In this document: positions 7,006 to 14,115 of the stretch, in pieces
Position numbering within the stretch: the stretch's first letter is position 1
Layout of the letters: the number at the start of each line of letters is the position of its first letter
DNA from: CAYNWK01 sp964400875
GTDB taxonomy: Bacteria; Chloroflexota; Anaerolineae; Anaerolineales; UBA4823
Length of the DNA: 17,213 bases
Assembly: GCA_964400875.1 (NCBI GenBank)
Contig: CAYNWK010000092.1
Coordinates: 1 to 17,213, forward strand
Direction: 5' to 3'
Program-made: the position numbers and the translations under genes
Notes under the pieces: generated by a model
Database searches by the model: none
What the model was told of the DNA's origin: nothing
The model's input: the letters and a program-made list of their open reading frames with translations, nothing else

Positions 7006-8394
7006 ATGATTAGAAACGCTTTTTCCCGCCACGGATTTAAACAGGCCCCACGTTCGTTGGGCGTGATGCTTCTGGTTATGGCCGCCCTGCTCCTGCTCGC
7101 GCCGCTGGCCGAGGTAGGCGCCCAGGAGGACGCCCCGCGGGTCTACGTCATGAATCTGCAAGGCGCGCTGAACCGTTCGATGTTGGAATACCTCAAGCGC
7201 GGCATTGAGGTCGCCGAGCGCAACTCGGCAGAACTGGTCGTACTGCAGCTTGACACACCGGGCGGTGAGCTCAGCCTGATGAACGCCATGGTCCAGGAGA
7301 TCCGCGCCAGCGAGGTGCCGGTTGTTGTTTATGTCGCGCCGCGCGGAGCCATCGCCGGCAGCGCCGGCACTGTGATCACCCTGGCCGGTCACGCCGCTGC
7401 CATGGCCCCCGAGACTGCCATCGGCGCGGCGAGCCCCGTAGGAGGCCAAGGTGAGGACCTGGGCGAAACCATCGCGGCCAAGCAAAAGAATATCACCAAA
7501 GCCACCGTGCGCAGCCTGGCTGCCCAACGCGGTGAGGCGGCCATCCAACTGGCCGAAGCAACTATCGAAACGGCCGAAGCCGCCTCCGCGGAAGAGGCCC
7601 TGAAGGTCGGTCTGATTGACTTTATCTCCGGTGACCTGGACGAGCTGCTCTCCCAACTGGATGGCTTTCCGGTCGAGACCAGCGCCGGCGAGCGGGTGAT
7701 CCATACGAGCGGCGCTCGCGTCGAGCAGTTAAACATCACCTTGATCGAAGAGATCCTCGGCATCCTCACCAACCCGAACATCGTCTTCCTGCTGATCACC
7801 GTCGGTGTGCAGGCCATTCTGATCGAAATCTCCAGCCCCGGCGGCTGGGTGGCCGGTTTCATCGGCGTGGTCGCCCTGGCTCTGGCTACGTACGGTCTGG
7901 GAATCCTGCCGGTCAACTGGTTCGGGCTGATCTTTCTGGCGACCGCCTTCGTGCTCTTCATCCTGGACATCAAGGCGCCAACCCACGGCGCGCTGACTGC
8001 CGCGGGAGTGGCCTCACTGATCGTCGGCGCATTGGTTCTGTTCAACTCACCCGGCACTCCTGACTTCCAGCGTGTATCCATCCCCCTGGTGGTCGGCACT
8101 TCCCTGGCCACCGCGGCGATCTTCTTTACCGTGGTGGGGTTTGGCCTGCGAGCGATGCGCATGCCCATCCGCACCGGTCAGGAGGCGCTGCGGGGGCGCA
8201 CCGGCCTGACCCGCACGGCGATCGGCGCCAACGCCGCCGGCACGGTCCAGCTTGGGGGGGAAGCCTGGTCGGCATACCTGGCCGAGGGCGAAGAGCCAAT
8301 CCCACCTAATACCCGGGTACAGGTCGTGCGCAGCGAGGGCGTGCGTCTGTACGTGCGCAAGCTCGAAGAACCCGGTTTCGGGGTTAGCGCTTAA
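7006..8394 (+). CDS. nfeD: NfeD-type membrane-bound serine protease (ClpP class, long form)
   Basis: A 462-residue long-form NfeD. It has a signal peptide (about 18-40, cut near VGAQ) and a ClpP/crotonase-fold protease domain (about 44-235) with LDTPGGEL (82-89). The nucleophile Ser119 is in IAGSAGT, and a lysine at 159 or 161 is the likely dyad partner. Four or five membrane helices follow (about 255-395, IVFLLITVGVQAILIEISSPGG) and then a C-terminal OB-fold (about 400-455, GRTGLTRT...GTVQLGGEAWSAY). Family members cut the hydrophobic tail of stomatin-like SPFH proteins and act in membrane quality control. The ATG at 7006 is preferred over an in-frame TTG at 6967 inside the palindrome. No strong Shine-Dalgarno is visible. 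No stomatin gene, the usual partner, is next to it. Confidence 0.92.
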   Translation: MIRNAFSRHGFKQAPRSLGVMLLVMAALLLLAPLAEVGAQEDAPRVYVMNLQGALNRSMLEYLKRGIEVAERNSAELVVLQLDTPGGELSLMNAMVQEIRASEVPVVVYVAPRGAIAGSAGTVITLAGHAAAMAPETAIGAASPVGGQGEDLGETIAAKQKNITKATVRSLAAQRGEAAIQLAEATIETAEAASAEEALKVGLIDFISGDLDELLSQLDGFPVETSAGERVIHTSGARVEQLNITLIEEILGILTNPNIVFLLITVGVQAILIEISSPGGWVAGFIGVVALALATYGLGILPVNWFGLIFLATAFVLFILDIKAPTHGALTAAGVASLIVGALVLFNSPGTPDFQRVSIPLVVGTSLATAAIFFTVVGFGLRAMRMPIRTGQEALRGRTGLTRTAIGANAAGTVQLGGEAWSAYLAEGEEPIPPNTRVQVVRSEGVRLYVRKLEEPGFGVSA

Positions 8395-8677
8395 GCGTTC
8401 CGGTCATGATTGCGAAGGCGCGCAGCGCCCAAAGCGGGCTCCCACACTGGATAGAAAGTTTGCCGGGTCCACCACTGGACGACGGGAGCGCAGCGAGTCC
8501 CCGAGGATAATAGAAGCGGACTGCGTATTAGGATTTGGTGAAGGGGGCGGTTAAGCGCCAGGTGTTGAAGCGGTTTATGGTAAGATGAGAACGTAGCGTC
8601 CCGATGAGAGGTGCGTCACGGGGCCAGGAAAATAACTAGAACAACAGCAGTTTAGATGATGAATTTCAGGAGTATGC
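8395..8677. other. Intergenic region before lipA with possible RNA structure
   Basis: No gene is supported here. An open frame at 8252-8554 mostly overlaps the NfeD gene and ends in low-complexity sequence. Pairings visible are GGCGC/GCGCC (near 8418-8430), GCTCCC (8438-8443) with GGGAGC (8484-8489), and an inner GTCCA/TGGAC hairpin (8467-8480). Together these could form a nested structure of about 50 nt. A GATAAT (8506-8511) is a weak -10 candidate. It might act as the NfeD 3' end or the lipA leader; I cannot tell which. Confidence 0.3.
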
Positions 8678-9625
8678 ATGGCTCGGATCCCTACCCGTGA
8701 CCGGATCAAACCGGAAGAAATCCAAACCACCCCTTTGCGCCGCCCGGAATGGATCAAGGTGCGCGCCCCTTCAGGGGAGACTTATGAGTGGCTGCAAGGA
8801 TTAATGCGCAAGAAAGCCCTGCACACCGTCTGTGAGGAGGCCCATTGTCCGAACATCGGCGAGTGCTGGGGGGCTGGAACCGCCACCTTCTTGATGCTTG
8901 GCGACGTATGCACCCGCTCGTGCGGGTTCTGTGACATCAAGCGCGGCCAACCTTCCCCGCTGGACTGGATGGAGCCGGATCGCATCGCTCAGGCGGTTAG
9001 GAAGATGGATTTAAAGCACGCAGTGATCACCAGCGTGAACCGGGATGATCGCAAGGACGGCGGCGCGCCGATCTTCGCCATGGTTATCCGCCGCATTCGC
9101 CAGCTCCACCCGGGCTGCTCCATCGAGGTCTTAATCCCCGATTTCAAAGGCAGCCTGGAAGTGCTCAAGATTGTCATGGACGCCCGTCCCGAAATCCTCA
9201 ACCACAACGTCGAGACCGTGCCGCGGTTGTTCAAAAAGGTCCAACCTCAGGACCGCTACGAATGGGCCGCTGCGACCCTGTCGAACGCCAAGCGGCTCGA
9301 CCCGGATGTACTGACTAAATCGGGCATCATGGTCGGATTGGGTGAATCCATAGAGGAAATCAAAGCGGTGATGCGCGACCAGCGCAGCTGGGGGGTGGAC
9401 ATCCTCACCGTGGGACAGTATCTGCAGCCCAGCAAGCAGCACTTGCCCATCGAACGGTATTACCAGCCGGAAGAGTTCGAGGAGATCAAAAATTTCGGCC
9501 TGGGGATTGGTTTCCAATGGGTGGAAAGCGGGCCGCTGGTGCGTTCTTCTTACCACGCTGCCGAGCAGGTGCGCGCCCTGAGCATCGTCCATCGCCAGAT
9601 ATACGGGGAGGCTCAGCCAGCCTGA
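8678..9625 (+). CDS. lipA: Lipoyl synthase (radical SAM)
   Basis: A 315-residue, full-length LipA. It inserts two sulfur atoms into the octanoyl group on lipoyl domains of 2-oxoacid dehydrogenases and the glycine cleavage H protein. The auxiliary-cluster cysteines are C52, C57 and C63 (CEEAHCPNIGEC), and the radical-SAM motif is C78-X3-C82-X2-C85 (CTRSCGFC). The C-terminal RSSYHA provides the conserved serine ligand of the auxiliary cluster. HNVETVPRLF and GIMVGLGES are also typical. CAGGAG (8667-8672) lies 5 nt before the ATG. It is a single gene followed by a terminator. The usual partner lipB is not in the window. Confidence 0.97.
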   Translation: MARIPTRDRIKPEEIQTTPLRRPEWIKVRAPSGETYEWLQGLMRKKALHTVCEEAHCPNIGECWGAGTATFLMLGDVCTRSCGFCDIKRGQPSPLDWMEPDRIAQAVRKMDLKHAVITSVNRDDRKDGGAPIFAMVIRRIRQLHPGCSIEVLIPDFKGSLEVLKIVMDARPEILNHNVETVPRLFKKVQPQDRYEWAAATLSNAKRLDPDVLTKSGIMVGLGESIEEIKAVMRDQRSWGVDILTVGQYLQPSKQHLPIERYYQPEEFEEIKNFGLGIGFQWVESGPLVRSSYHAAEQVRALSIVHRQIYGEAQPA

Positions 9626-9645
9626 CCGCTTTGGAGTAATAGCAC

Positions 9646-9680
9646 AAAACCCCGGATGCTTATAATCCAGGGGTTTTTTT
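9646..9680. terminator. Intrinsic terminator after lipA (bidirectional)
   Basis: AAAACCCCGGAT (9646-9657) pairs with ATCCAGGGGTTTT (9665-9677), with one bulged A, a 7-nt loop and a run of seven T at 9674-9680. It ends lipA on the plus strand. The minus-strand lipoprotein gene stops at its edge, and the A-run gives that gene a U-tail as well. Confidence 0.92.
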
Positions 9681-11275
9681 CATTCAGACGGCTGCCACTC
9701 GACGAAGATAGGCTGCAGGCTCACCGGGACGCGGATCGCCTCCAGCTGCTCTACCAAGGAGGACTCGCCTGCGGCGGAGATTTGAGGCAGCTGGGTGACC
9801 GTGACCTGCCCGTCCAGTCCGTATTCTCGCAGATCGAGCGTGGTGGGGTCAGCGTAAGTCCACAGCACCAAGACGACATGCCCATCCGGAAAGCGCGCTC
9901 GGTATGTGGTGAAGTTGATCTCCTCCAGTGAGACGAAGCCATCCAGCTTTTCCACCAGCAAGCGGTAAGCAGCCTGGCTGGGTTTGGGATCGTAGCCATC
10001 GCAAATGCTGCCGCTTTCGCCGGTCCCCTCGGAGGGCCTACACGACCATAACCCGTTGGTGCCGTATTGATCATAGCCCTCCCCACCGGGGGGCAGATCG
10101 TACAGGGGCTGCCAGAAAACTTTCTCCACGGCAGGGTGGCTGAGCATGCCCAGATACCAGCCTATCAGGGCGCGCGACTGGACCTGCAGGTCGAAGCTGT
10201 GGAAATCGCCGCGCGGCTGCACCTGCTCGCCGCTGGGCAGGGAGGTGGCGCCCAGCCAGATGGGTACCCCGAGAGCCAGGTCCTCGATCAGGGCAATGGC
10301 CGAGAGCGTCGAACTGCGGTTGGCGCCGTGGTCATGCAGGTCGAGCTGGGGTAAGGGAAGCCCGGCTTGGTTGAGCAGCTCGAGGAATTCTTTTAGATAA
10401 TCGTCCAGGTAGGTATAGGGTGGTTCCAAGCTGAAGGCGAAGGAAGGCCAAAGCTCGGCTTCGGGATCGACCTCCTGTATGGCTGCATAGGTAGCCTGGT
10501 AAAGGGTGAAATACTGCTGCGCGGAAGCGAATCGGGGGAATCCGGCTTCGAGGCAGGCAGCCCACTGCAAATCGACAGCATCATCGAGCTGCCATAAGCG
10601 CAGCGCGTAGCGTAAACCGAGCATATCACGGACTCCATCGCCGTCGTAGCGCTCAACGATCTGGCGGACGTAGTCTTGATATCCCTCGAGGTCCGTCGGT
10701 ACATAGGATTCTAGATCGGGATTTTCCTGCAGGCAAGGAGAGGAGACCCAGGGTGAAAGCGTTAGGCTGAGAGCGAAATCGTGATTTTGCAGTTCGCGGA
10801 TCAAGGCGTCAAGCTCACGGAAGTCGAAGCCATTTAGGCGCATGCGCTGGTAGCTCCAGCCAGCCTTTGCGCTGCCGTCCAAACGCAGCCAACGGACGTT
10901 GGTATCGGCTAACGCCTGCGCATAGGGGATGGGGCCAGACGAGCTATCCAATCCACTCACGCCAAAGGGGGATGAGCTCGCTGGGCTCATCGGCAAATGC
11001 GTGTTGGCAGGAGCGCCGGTCGCCGATAACACCTGGGCGGCGATTTGCGGGGTAGGTTCGGGTTTGTCGGTGATTACGGGGGGGGAGGTTGTCGGGATCG
11101 TTGCTGGGCGGCAATCTAACGGGCAATTCTGAGGGTCTTCGAACCGGTCACAAATACCATCCCCGCAAGCGGAGGTAGGTGTGATCCCCACTGGTGAACA
11201 AGCGGTAAGGAAGATAACTGCCAGGAAGAGGCAAAGATAGCCTGGGTGGAGATTTTGGCGGGAGGTAACGCTCAT
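9680..11275 (-). CDS. Secreted lipoprotein with glycoside-hydrolase-like TIM-barrel domain, catalytic residues apparently replaced
   Basis: A 531-residue lipoprotein with a signal peptide and lipobox LTAC (Cys26). A short Cys-rich module follows (C37, C42, C51, C55; CGDGICDRFEDPQNCPLDC), resembling GDGxC...NCPxDC modules in secreted proteins and possibly Ca-binding. A Thr/Pro linker (about 56-80) leads to a barrel-like region (about 105-430) with NVRWLRLDGS, DALIRELQNHDFALSLTLSPW and EVDPEAELW. In clan GH-A enzymes the acid/base sits in a W-N-E motif; here it reads WQLDD (228-232). The nucleophile would sit in an IWxTE-like strand; here it reads IWLGAT (339-344). Both glutamates therefore seem absent, and it may bind rather than cut glycans. 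TTGACA (minus, 11327-11322) in the 93-bp gap upstream is a possible -35 element. No strong Shine-Dalgarno is seen. Confidence 0.8.
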   Translation of the reverse strand: MSVTSRQNLHPGYLCLFLAVIFLTACSPVGITPTSACGDGICDRFEDPQNCPLDCRPATIPTTSPPVITDKPEPTPQIAAQVLSATGAPANTHLPMSPASSSPFGVSGLDSSSGPIPYAQALADTNVRWLRLDGSAKAGWSYQRMRLNGFDFRELDALIRELQNHDFALSLTLSPWVSSPCLQENPDLESYVPTDLEGYQDYVRQIVERYDGDGVRDMLGLRYALRLWQLDDAVDLQWAACLEAGFPRFASAQQYFTLYQATYAAIQEVDPEAELWPSFAFSLEPPYTYLDDYLKEFLELLNQAGLPLPQLDLHDHGANRSSTLSAIALIEDLALGVPIWLGATSLPSGEQVQPRGDFHSFDLQVQSRALIGWYLGMLSHPAVEKVFWQPLYDLPPGGEGYDQYGTNGLWSCRPSEGTGESGSICDGYDPKPSQAAYRLLVEKLDGFVSLEEINFTTYRARFPDGHVVLVLWTYADPTTLDLREYGLDGQVTVTQLPQISAAGESSLVEQLEAIRVPVSLQPIFVEWQPSE

Positions 11276-11368
11276 TCTTAGATTGTTCTTATGAATCTTC
11301 TACGGCGGTATTGAAAAATTATGTCAAAAATATATCGGTTTCTTGAGTTGGTGCCATAGGACCTGGTT

Positions 11369-11950
11369 TTAAGGGCTGGTAATTTCGAGCAGCGAGCCGA
11401 AGAACGTCCCGTAGCAGTAGCCGTCCACAATCCTATCCAGATTGCGCAGCCAGCCGCAATCCGAGACATCGTTCCAAACCTGTTCGCTGCGACCCCAGTA
11501 GAGAGTGTAGATCTCGTCCTCACCCGGCCCGGTATAGATGCGCACCGATTTCCCTTGCGGCAGGGCAAAGATCGGGAAGGTGAAGATGTTCTCGCTTTCG
11601 TCACGCAACGTCCAGCCGGTCATATCGACGATTTCCCCAGTGTTATTGAGGATGTCGACGTATTCGTCGAGCGGATATTCCGGATCGGCGACGATCTTTT
11701 GAATAAATAAGGCGATGCGCGTGGTAGGCGTGAGCGTCGGCGTGGGCGTCAGGGTGATGGTCGGCGTCAACGTGATCGTAGGGGTCAGGGTGATGGTCGG
11801 AGAAAGCGTGATGGTAGGGCTCAAAGTTGCGGTGGGATGCTCGTTGGCAACGATGGGCAAATACGCGTTCAACCCGCTGCTCGCCAGGACCAACGAAAAC
11901 AAGCTGAGCACGATCAGCGAAGCCAGGGTCCATTTCGCCGCTTTCGACAT
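11369..11950 (-). CDS. Secreted lamin-tail-domain (LTD) protein with Thr-Pro repeat linker
   Basis: A 193-residue exported protein. It has a signal or anchor helix (about 7-27), an AYLPIVAN segment often seen at the start of secreted Chloroflexota proteins, and a low-complexity linker of [S/T]PTITL repeats (44-77). A lamin-tail beta-sandwich domain follows (about 78-175) with EYVDILNNTGEIVDMTGWTLRDE, FTFP, KSVRIYTG and LYWGRSEQVWND. Prokaryotic LTDs are found on cell-surface proteins and may bind polymers or nucleic acid; the role here is unknown. There is no Shine-Dalgarno. A TATAAT box ends 6 nt before the ATG, so the mRNA may be leaderless. It precedes the glycosidase-like lipoprotein gene on the same strand by 93 bp. 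Confidence 0.88.
   Translation of the reverse strand: MSKAAKWTLASLIVLSLFSLVLASSGLNAYLPIVANEHPTATLSPTITLSPTITLTPTITLTPTITLTPTPTLTPTTRIALFIQKIVADPEYPLDEYVDILNNTGEIVDMTGWTLRDESENIFTFPIFALPQGKSVRIYTGPGEDEIYTLYWGRSEQVWNDVSDCGWLRNLDRIVDGYCYGTFFGSLLEITSP
11720..11821 (-). repeat. In-frame 18-bp tandem repeat encoding [S/T]PTITL units
   Basis: Five imperfect 18-bp units plus a partial unit encode residues 44-77 of the lamin-tail protein (SPTITL, SPTITL, TPTITL, TPTITL, TPTPTL, TPTT). Such linkers are probably extended and possibly O-glycosylated. Unit number may vary by slippage. Confidence 0.85.
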
Positions 11951-11956
11951 AAGGCA

Positions 11957-11962
11957 ATTATA
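11957..11962 (-). promoter_or_regulatory. -10 box of the lamin-tail gene, likely leaderless
   Basis: On the minus strand TATAAT (11962-11957) is followed by TTGCCT and then the ATG at 11950. The expected start point therefore coincides with the A of the start codon. No -35 is recognisable. Confidence 0.5.
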
Positions 11963-11983
11963 AATCCTGTGTTGTTAGCTGGG

Positions 11984-12020
11984 GGAGTGGCTCTGGCAGT
12001 GAAGCCGCCAAAAACACTCC
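11984..12020. repeat. Decayed copy of the intergenic palindrome family (copy 4)
   Basis: The right arm CCGCCAAAAACACTC (12005-12019) is identical over 15 nt to the reverse complement of the left arm of copy 3 (14002-14016). The left arm (GGAGTGGCTCTGGC, 11984-11997) pairs with 12007-12020 with three mismatches. It sits between two divergent genes. Confidence 0.55.
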
Positions 12021-12065
12021 TCGGGATCAATGTCCCAACAACTCGTTGAGCTGGTGCTCCCCTGC

Positions 12066-12071
12066 TACAAT
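12066..12071 (+). promoter_or_regulatory. -10 box of the methyltransferase gene, likely leaderless
   Basis: TGCTACAAT carries an extended -10 (TGN plus TACAAT at 12066-12071), followed by AAACCC and the ATG at 12078. The spacing of six implies transcription starts at or next to the start codon. No Shine-Dalgarno is present. Confidence 0.45.
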
Positions 12072-12077
12072 AAACCC

Positions 12078-13301
12078 ATGGATCTGGAAGGCTTCCGGGC
12101 GTTGTTGACCCCCAACGGGGGGGCGATTTTGCAGGCCGCGATGGCTGTTGAGCCGCGAGAGGTGGATTTCCTCCATCATTTTCAGAATCTTAGCCGCCAA
12201 TACCCGCGCGAGCTGGCCCGCGCCGCGCTGGAGACAGCCATCTTGCGCGGCGAGGCCGCCGGTAAGTTTTCCCGGGCTGAAGAGCTGTACTTCACCCGCC
12301 CGGCGCTGGAGCAAGCGACGCCGACGCCGGTATCCGCATATCGCTCGAAGCGCTATGATCCGTTCGAGTACCTGGTGGACCTGGGTTGTTCGATCGGCGC
12401 CGACACCCGAGCTTTAGCGGCGCACGCCCCCACGTTCGGCCTCGACCGCGACTTGCTGCGTCTGGCCATGGCCCGGACCAACCTGCGCGTCTGGGCACCC
12501 CCTCATCCAGTCCAGTTCATCCGGTCGGATCTAACTTCCCCTCTGCCGGTCACTGCACGTGCGGATATCGCCTTGTTTTGCGACCCATCTCGCCGGGAGG
12601 GCGGCCGGCGCATTCATTCCGTGCGCAAGTACCGCCCGGACTTGGCGGTCATCCAGTCCTGGCTGCCGCGCTTCCCCGCCCTGGGCGTGAAGGTTTCCCC
12701 CGGTGTGGACCTTGCGGAGATCGAAGCGTATCCTGCCGAGGTCGAGTTCATCTCGTTGGGCGGCGAGCTCAAGGAGGCGACCCTGTGGTTTGGGCCGCTG
12801 CGCAGCGCCCGGCGCCGGGCGACGCTGCTGCCTGGTGAGCACACCCTGGCGGCGGAGACGCCTTTCGACGAGCCGGCGCGCAGCCCCCTCAGCGAACCGC
12901 GCGCTTACCTCTACGAGCCGGACCCGGCGGTGCTGCGCGCCAGGCTGGTCACCGACCTGGGTGAACGCCTGCAGGCGGCGCAACTTGATTCCAGCATCGC
13001 TTACCTGACCGCCGATCAACTACAGCCCACACCTTTCGCGCGGGCGTGGGCGATCGAAGATTGGTTCCCATTCCAGTTGAAACGTTTGCGCGCGTATCTG
13101 CGCGATCGGGGCGTTGACCGGGTGGTGGTGAAGAAACGGGGTTCACCCCTCCAGCCGGAAGCGTTGATCCGCTCGCTGCGTCTGCCGGGAGGTGGGGGAG
13201 CCGGGGCGGTCGAAAAGACGCTTTTTCTGACGCGACTGCGCGGCGCGCCGGTTGTCGTGGTGTGCTCCCCGGAAGTAAAAACGGTCAGGCTACAGCCCTG
13301 A
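12078..13301 (+). CDS. Class I SAM-dependent methyltransferase with THUMP-like domain
   Basis: A 407-residue putative RNA methyltransferase. The N-terminal helical part (about 1-90, MDLEGFRALLTPNGGAIL) is followed by a Rossmann methyltransferase core. Motif I is VDLGCSIGADT (100-110), motif II is FGLDRD, and the catalytic-loop motif is CDPSRREGGRR (168-178) with Asp169-Pro170. The C-terminal part (about 310-407, WFPFQLKRLRAYLRDRGVDRVVVKKRGSP) fits the THUMP-like and PG_1098-type ferredoxin-like domains of this family. The substrate is unknown. I take the ATG at 12078, because the region from the upstream in-frame ATG (12030) contains the -10-like box and is not family-like. The stop codon lies inside the terminator hairpin. 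Confidence 0.85.
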   Translation: MDLEGFRALLTPNGGAILQAAMAVEPREVDFLHHFQNLSRQYPRELARAALETAILRGEAAGKFSRAEELYFTRPALEQATPTPVSAYRSKRYDPFEYLVDLGCSIGADTRALAAHAPTFGLDRDLLRLAMARTNLRVWAPPHPVQFIRSDLTSPLPVTARADIALFCDPSRREGGRRIHSVRKYRPDLAVIQSWLPRFPALGVKVSPGVDLAEIEAYPAEVEFISLGGELKEATLWFGPLRSARRRATLLPGEHTLAAETPFDEPARSPLSEPRAYLYEPDPAVLRARLVTDLGERLQAAQLDSSIAYLTADQLQPTPFARAWAIEDWFPFQLKRLRAYLRDRGVDRVVVKKRGSPLQPEALIRSLRLPGGGGAGAVEKTLFLTRLRGAPVVVVCSPEVKTVRLQP

Positions 13302-13308
13302 CCGTTTT
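13278..13308. terminator. Bidirectional terminator overlapping the methyltransferase 3' end
   Basis: AAAACGGTCAGG (13278-13289) and CCTGACCGTTTT (13297-13308) form a perfect 12-bp stem with a 7-nt loop. Four T follow on the plus strand and five U can be made on the minus strand. The last codons and stop of the methyltransferase gene lie within the stem. The convergent phosphoribosyltransferase gene ends 21 bp away. Confidence 0.85.
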
Positions 13309-13328
13309 GTGGCGAAGCTTTAGCTGGG

Positions 13329-13883
13329 TTAGTCGGAGAAAATTGGCAGGTGCCCCAAGGCAATAATGTCCTCCCAACGGGCGCGCTCGCCTTCTGTCAG
13401 TATGGCGGCTTCAGCGACGATCTCTGCATCGGCCTTTTCGACTACCTGGCGCATCCCTTGGAGGGTGGAGCCCGTGCTGATCACGTCGTCCAGTAAAACT
13501 ACCCGCTTGCCGGTCAATAAGTCCTGATCCTTCTCGTCCAGATACAGGGTCTGTGGTTTGCCGGTGGTGATCGAGATGGTCTCGGCCTGAATCACCTCGC
13601 CCATGTAGGGCTTATACACCTTGCGCAGCACCACGTACGGCTTGTTCACCCTGGTGGACAGCGCGAAAGCCAGGGGGATGCTCTTGGCTTCAGCGGTCAC
13701 CAGGACGTTGTAATCCACATCGGAGAGTTTTTCCGCCAGTGCAGAGGCGCAGGCTTCCACCAGTTCCGTATCGCCAAGGATATTCAGCACGGCGATCCGC
13801 AGACCCGGTTGAACTTCAAACAAGGGTAGTTCGCGGTACAGCCCGGCGATTTCGATCGAGTATGTGCTGCGTTGGTGAGTCAT
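13329..13883 (-). CDS. Adenine-phosphoribosyltransferase-like type I PRTase
   Basis: A 184-residue type I phosphoribosyltransferase. The PRPP-binding signature is VVLLDDVISTGSTL, with the acidic pair at Asp132-Asp133. A preceding TAEAKSIPLAFALSTRVNKPYVVLRK corresponds to the Apt-type EARGF region that contacts PRPP and base. The family transfers phosphoribose to a nucleobase, but its exact base (adenine, xanthine or other) cannot be told here. The ATG at 13883 (MTHQRSTYSIEIAGLYRELPLFEV) is chosen because an upstream extension to a TTG at 14030 starts inside a palindrome and is not family-like. AAGGA lies about 11 nt before the ATG, a loose Shine-Dalgarno. It is divergent from the zinc-ribbon cluster and convergent with the methyltransferase gene. 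Confidence 0.9.
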   Translation of the reverse strand: MTHQRSTYSIEIAGLYRELPLFEVQPGLRIAVLNILGDTELVEACASALAEKLSDVDYNVLVTAEAKSIPLAFALSTRVNKPYVVLRKVYKPYMGEVIQAETISITTGKPQTLYLDEKDQDLLTGKRVVLLDDVISTGSTLQGMRQVVEKADAEIVAEAAILTEGERARWEDIIALGHLPIFSD

Positions 13884-14088
13884 CGATACGCTATTCCTTC
13901 TTTCTATCGCTTCAATTTCGACTGGGATGATCCGCAGAATACCCAGCTCTTTACTGATCTCCGTGACGATCTGCGAAATTCTCAATATTCGTGGGGGATC
14001 TGAGTGTTTTTGGCGGGCCACGTCCGCCAAAATACACCCAACTCTCCCCCAAGTGAGTATGTCTTTAAGCTTACTCGCGAGCGGGTGT
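13884..14088 (-). other. Long structured leader of the phosphoribosyltransferase gene
   Basis: If transcription starts from the minus-strand TATAAT at 14094-14089, the mRNA has about 200 nt before the ATG. This leader carries palindrome copy 3 as an extended stem-loop. I checked for the conserved purine-riboswitch core and did not find it. It may be only a long leader, or a regulatory one. Confidence 0.35.
13993..14050. repeat. Dispersed intergenic palindrome, copy 3
   Basis: The left arm TGAGTGTTTTTGGCGG (14001-14016) pairs with CCGCCAAAATACACCCA (14024-14040), with one bulged T and one A.C mismatch around a 7-nt loop. An outer stem GGGGGA (13993-13998) with TCCCCC (14045-14050) extends it. 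The left flank ATCTG matches copy 1. It lies upstream of the phosphoribosyltransferase gene, inside its predicted leader. Confidence 0.75.
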
Positions 14089-14094
14089 ATTATA
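14089..14094 (-). promoter_or_regulatory. -10 box for the phosphoribosyltransferase gene
   Basis: On the minus strand CGCTATAAT ends in a perfect TATAAT (14094-14089). It is back-to-back with the plus-strand TATAAT at 14116, 21 bp away, so the two promoters share upstream DNA. Confidence 0.45.
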
Positions 14095-14115
14095 GCGTTT
14101 TTTGAGGCCAGTTGC

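Noticed and set aside
8252..8554. Plus-strand open frame crossing the end of the NfeD gene
   Set aside because: It overlaps nfeD in another frame and runs through unremarkable intergenic sequence without homology.
11720..11821. Short tandem repeats as a CRISPR array
   Set aside because: The units are 18 bp, have no spacers and are in frame with a Thr-Pro linker.
12030..12077. Upstream ATG for the methyltransferase
   Set aside because: It would place the -10-like box inside the gene; MDLEGFRALLT at 12078 looks like the true start. Not fully certain.
13884..14030. N-terminal extension of the phosphoribosyltransferase from a TTG
   Set aside because: It starts inside palindrome copy 3 and the extra residues do not resemble the family; the ATG at 13883 gives a family-like start.
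13884..14088. Purine riboswitch upstream of the phosphoribosyltransferase gene
   Set aside because: The conserved three-way-junction sequences of purine riboswitches are not present.
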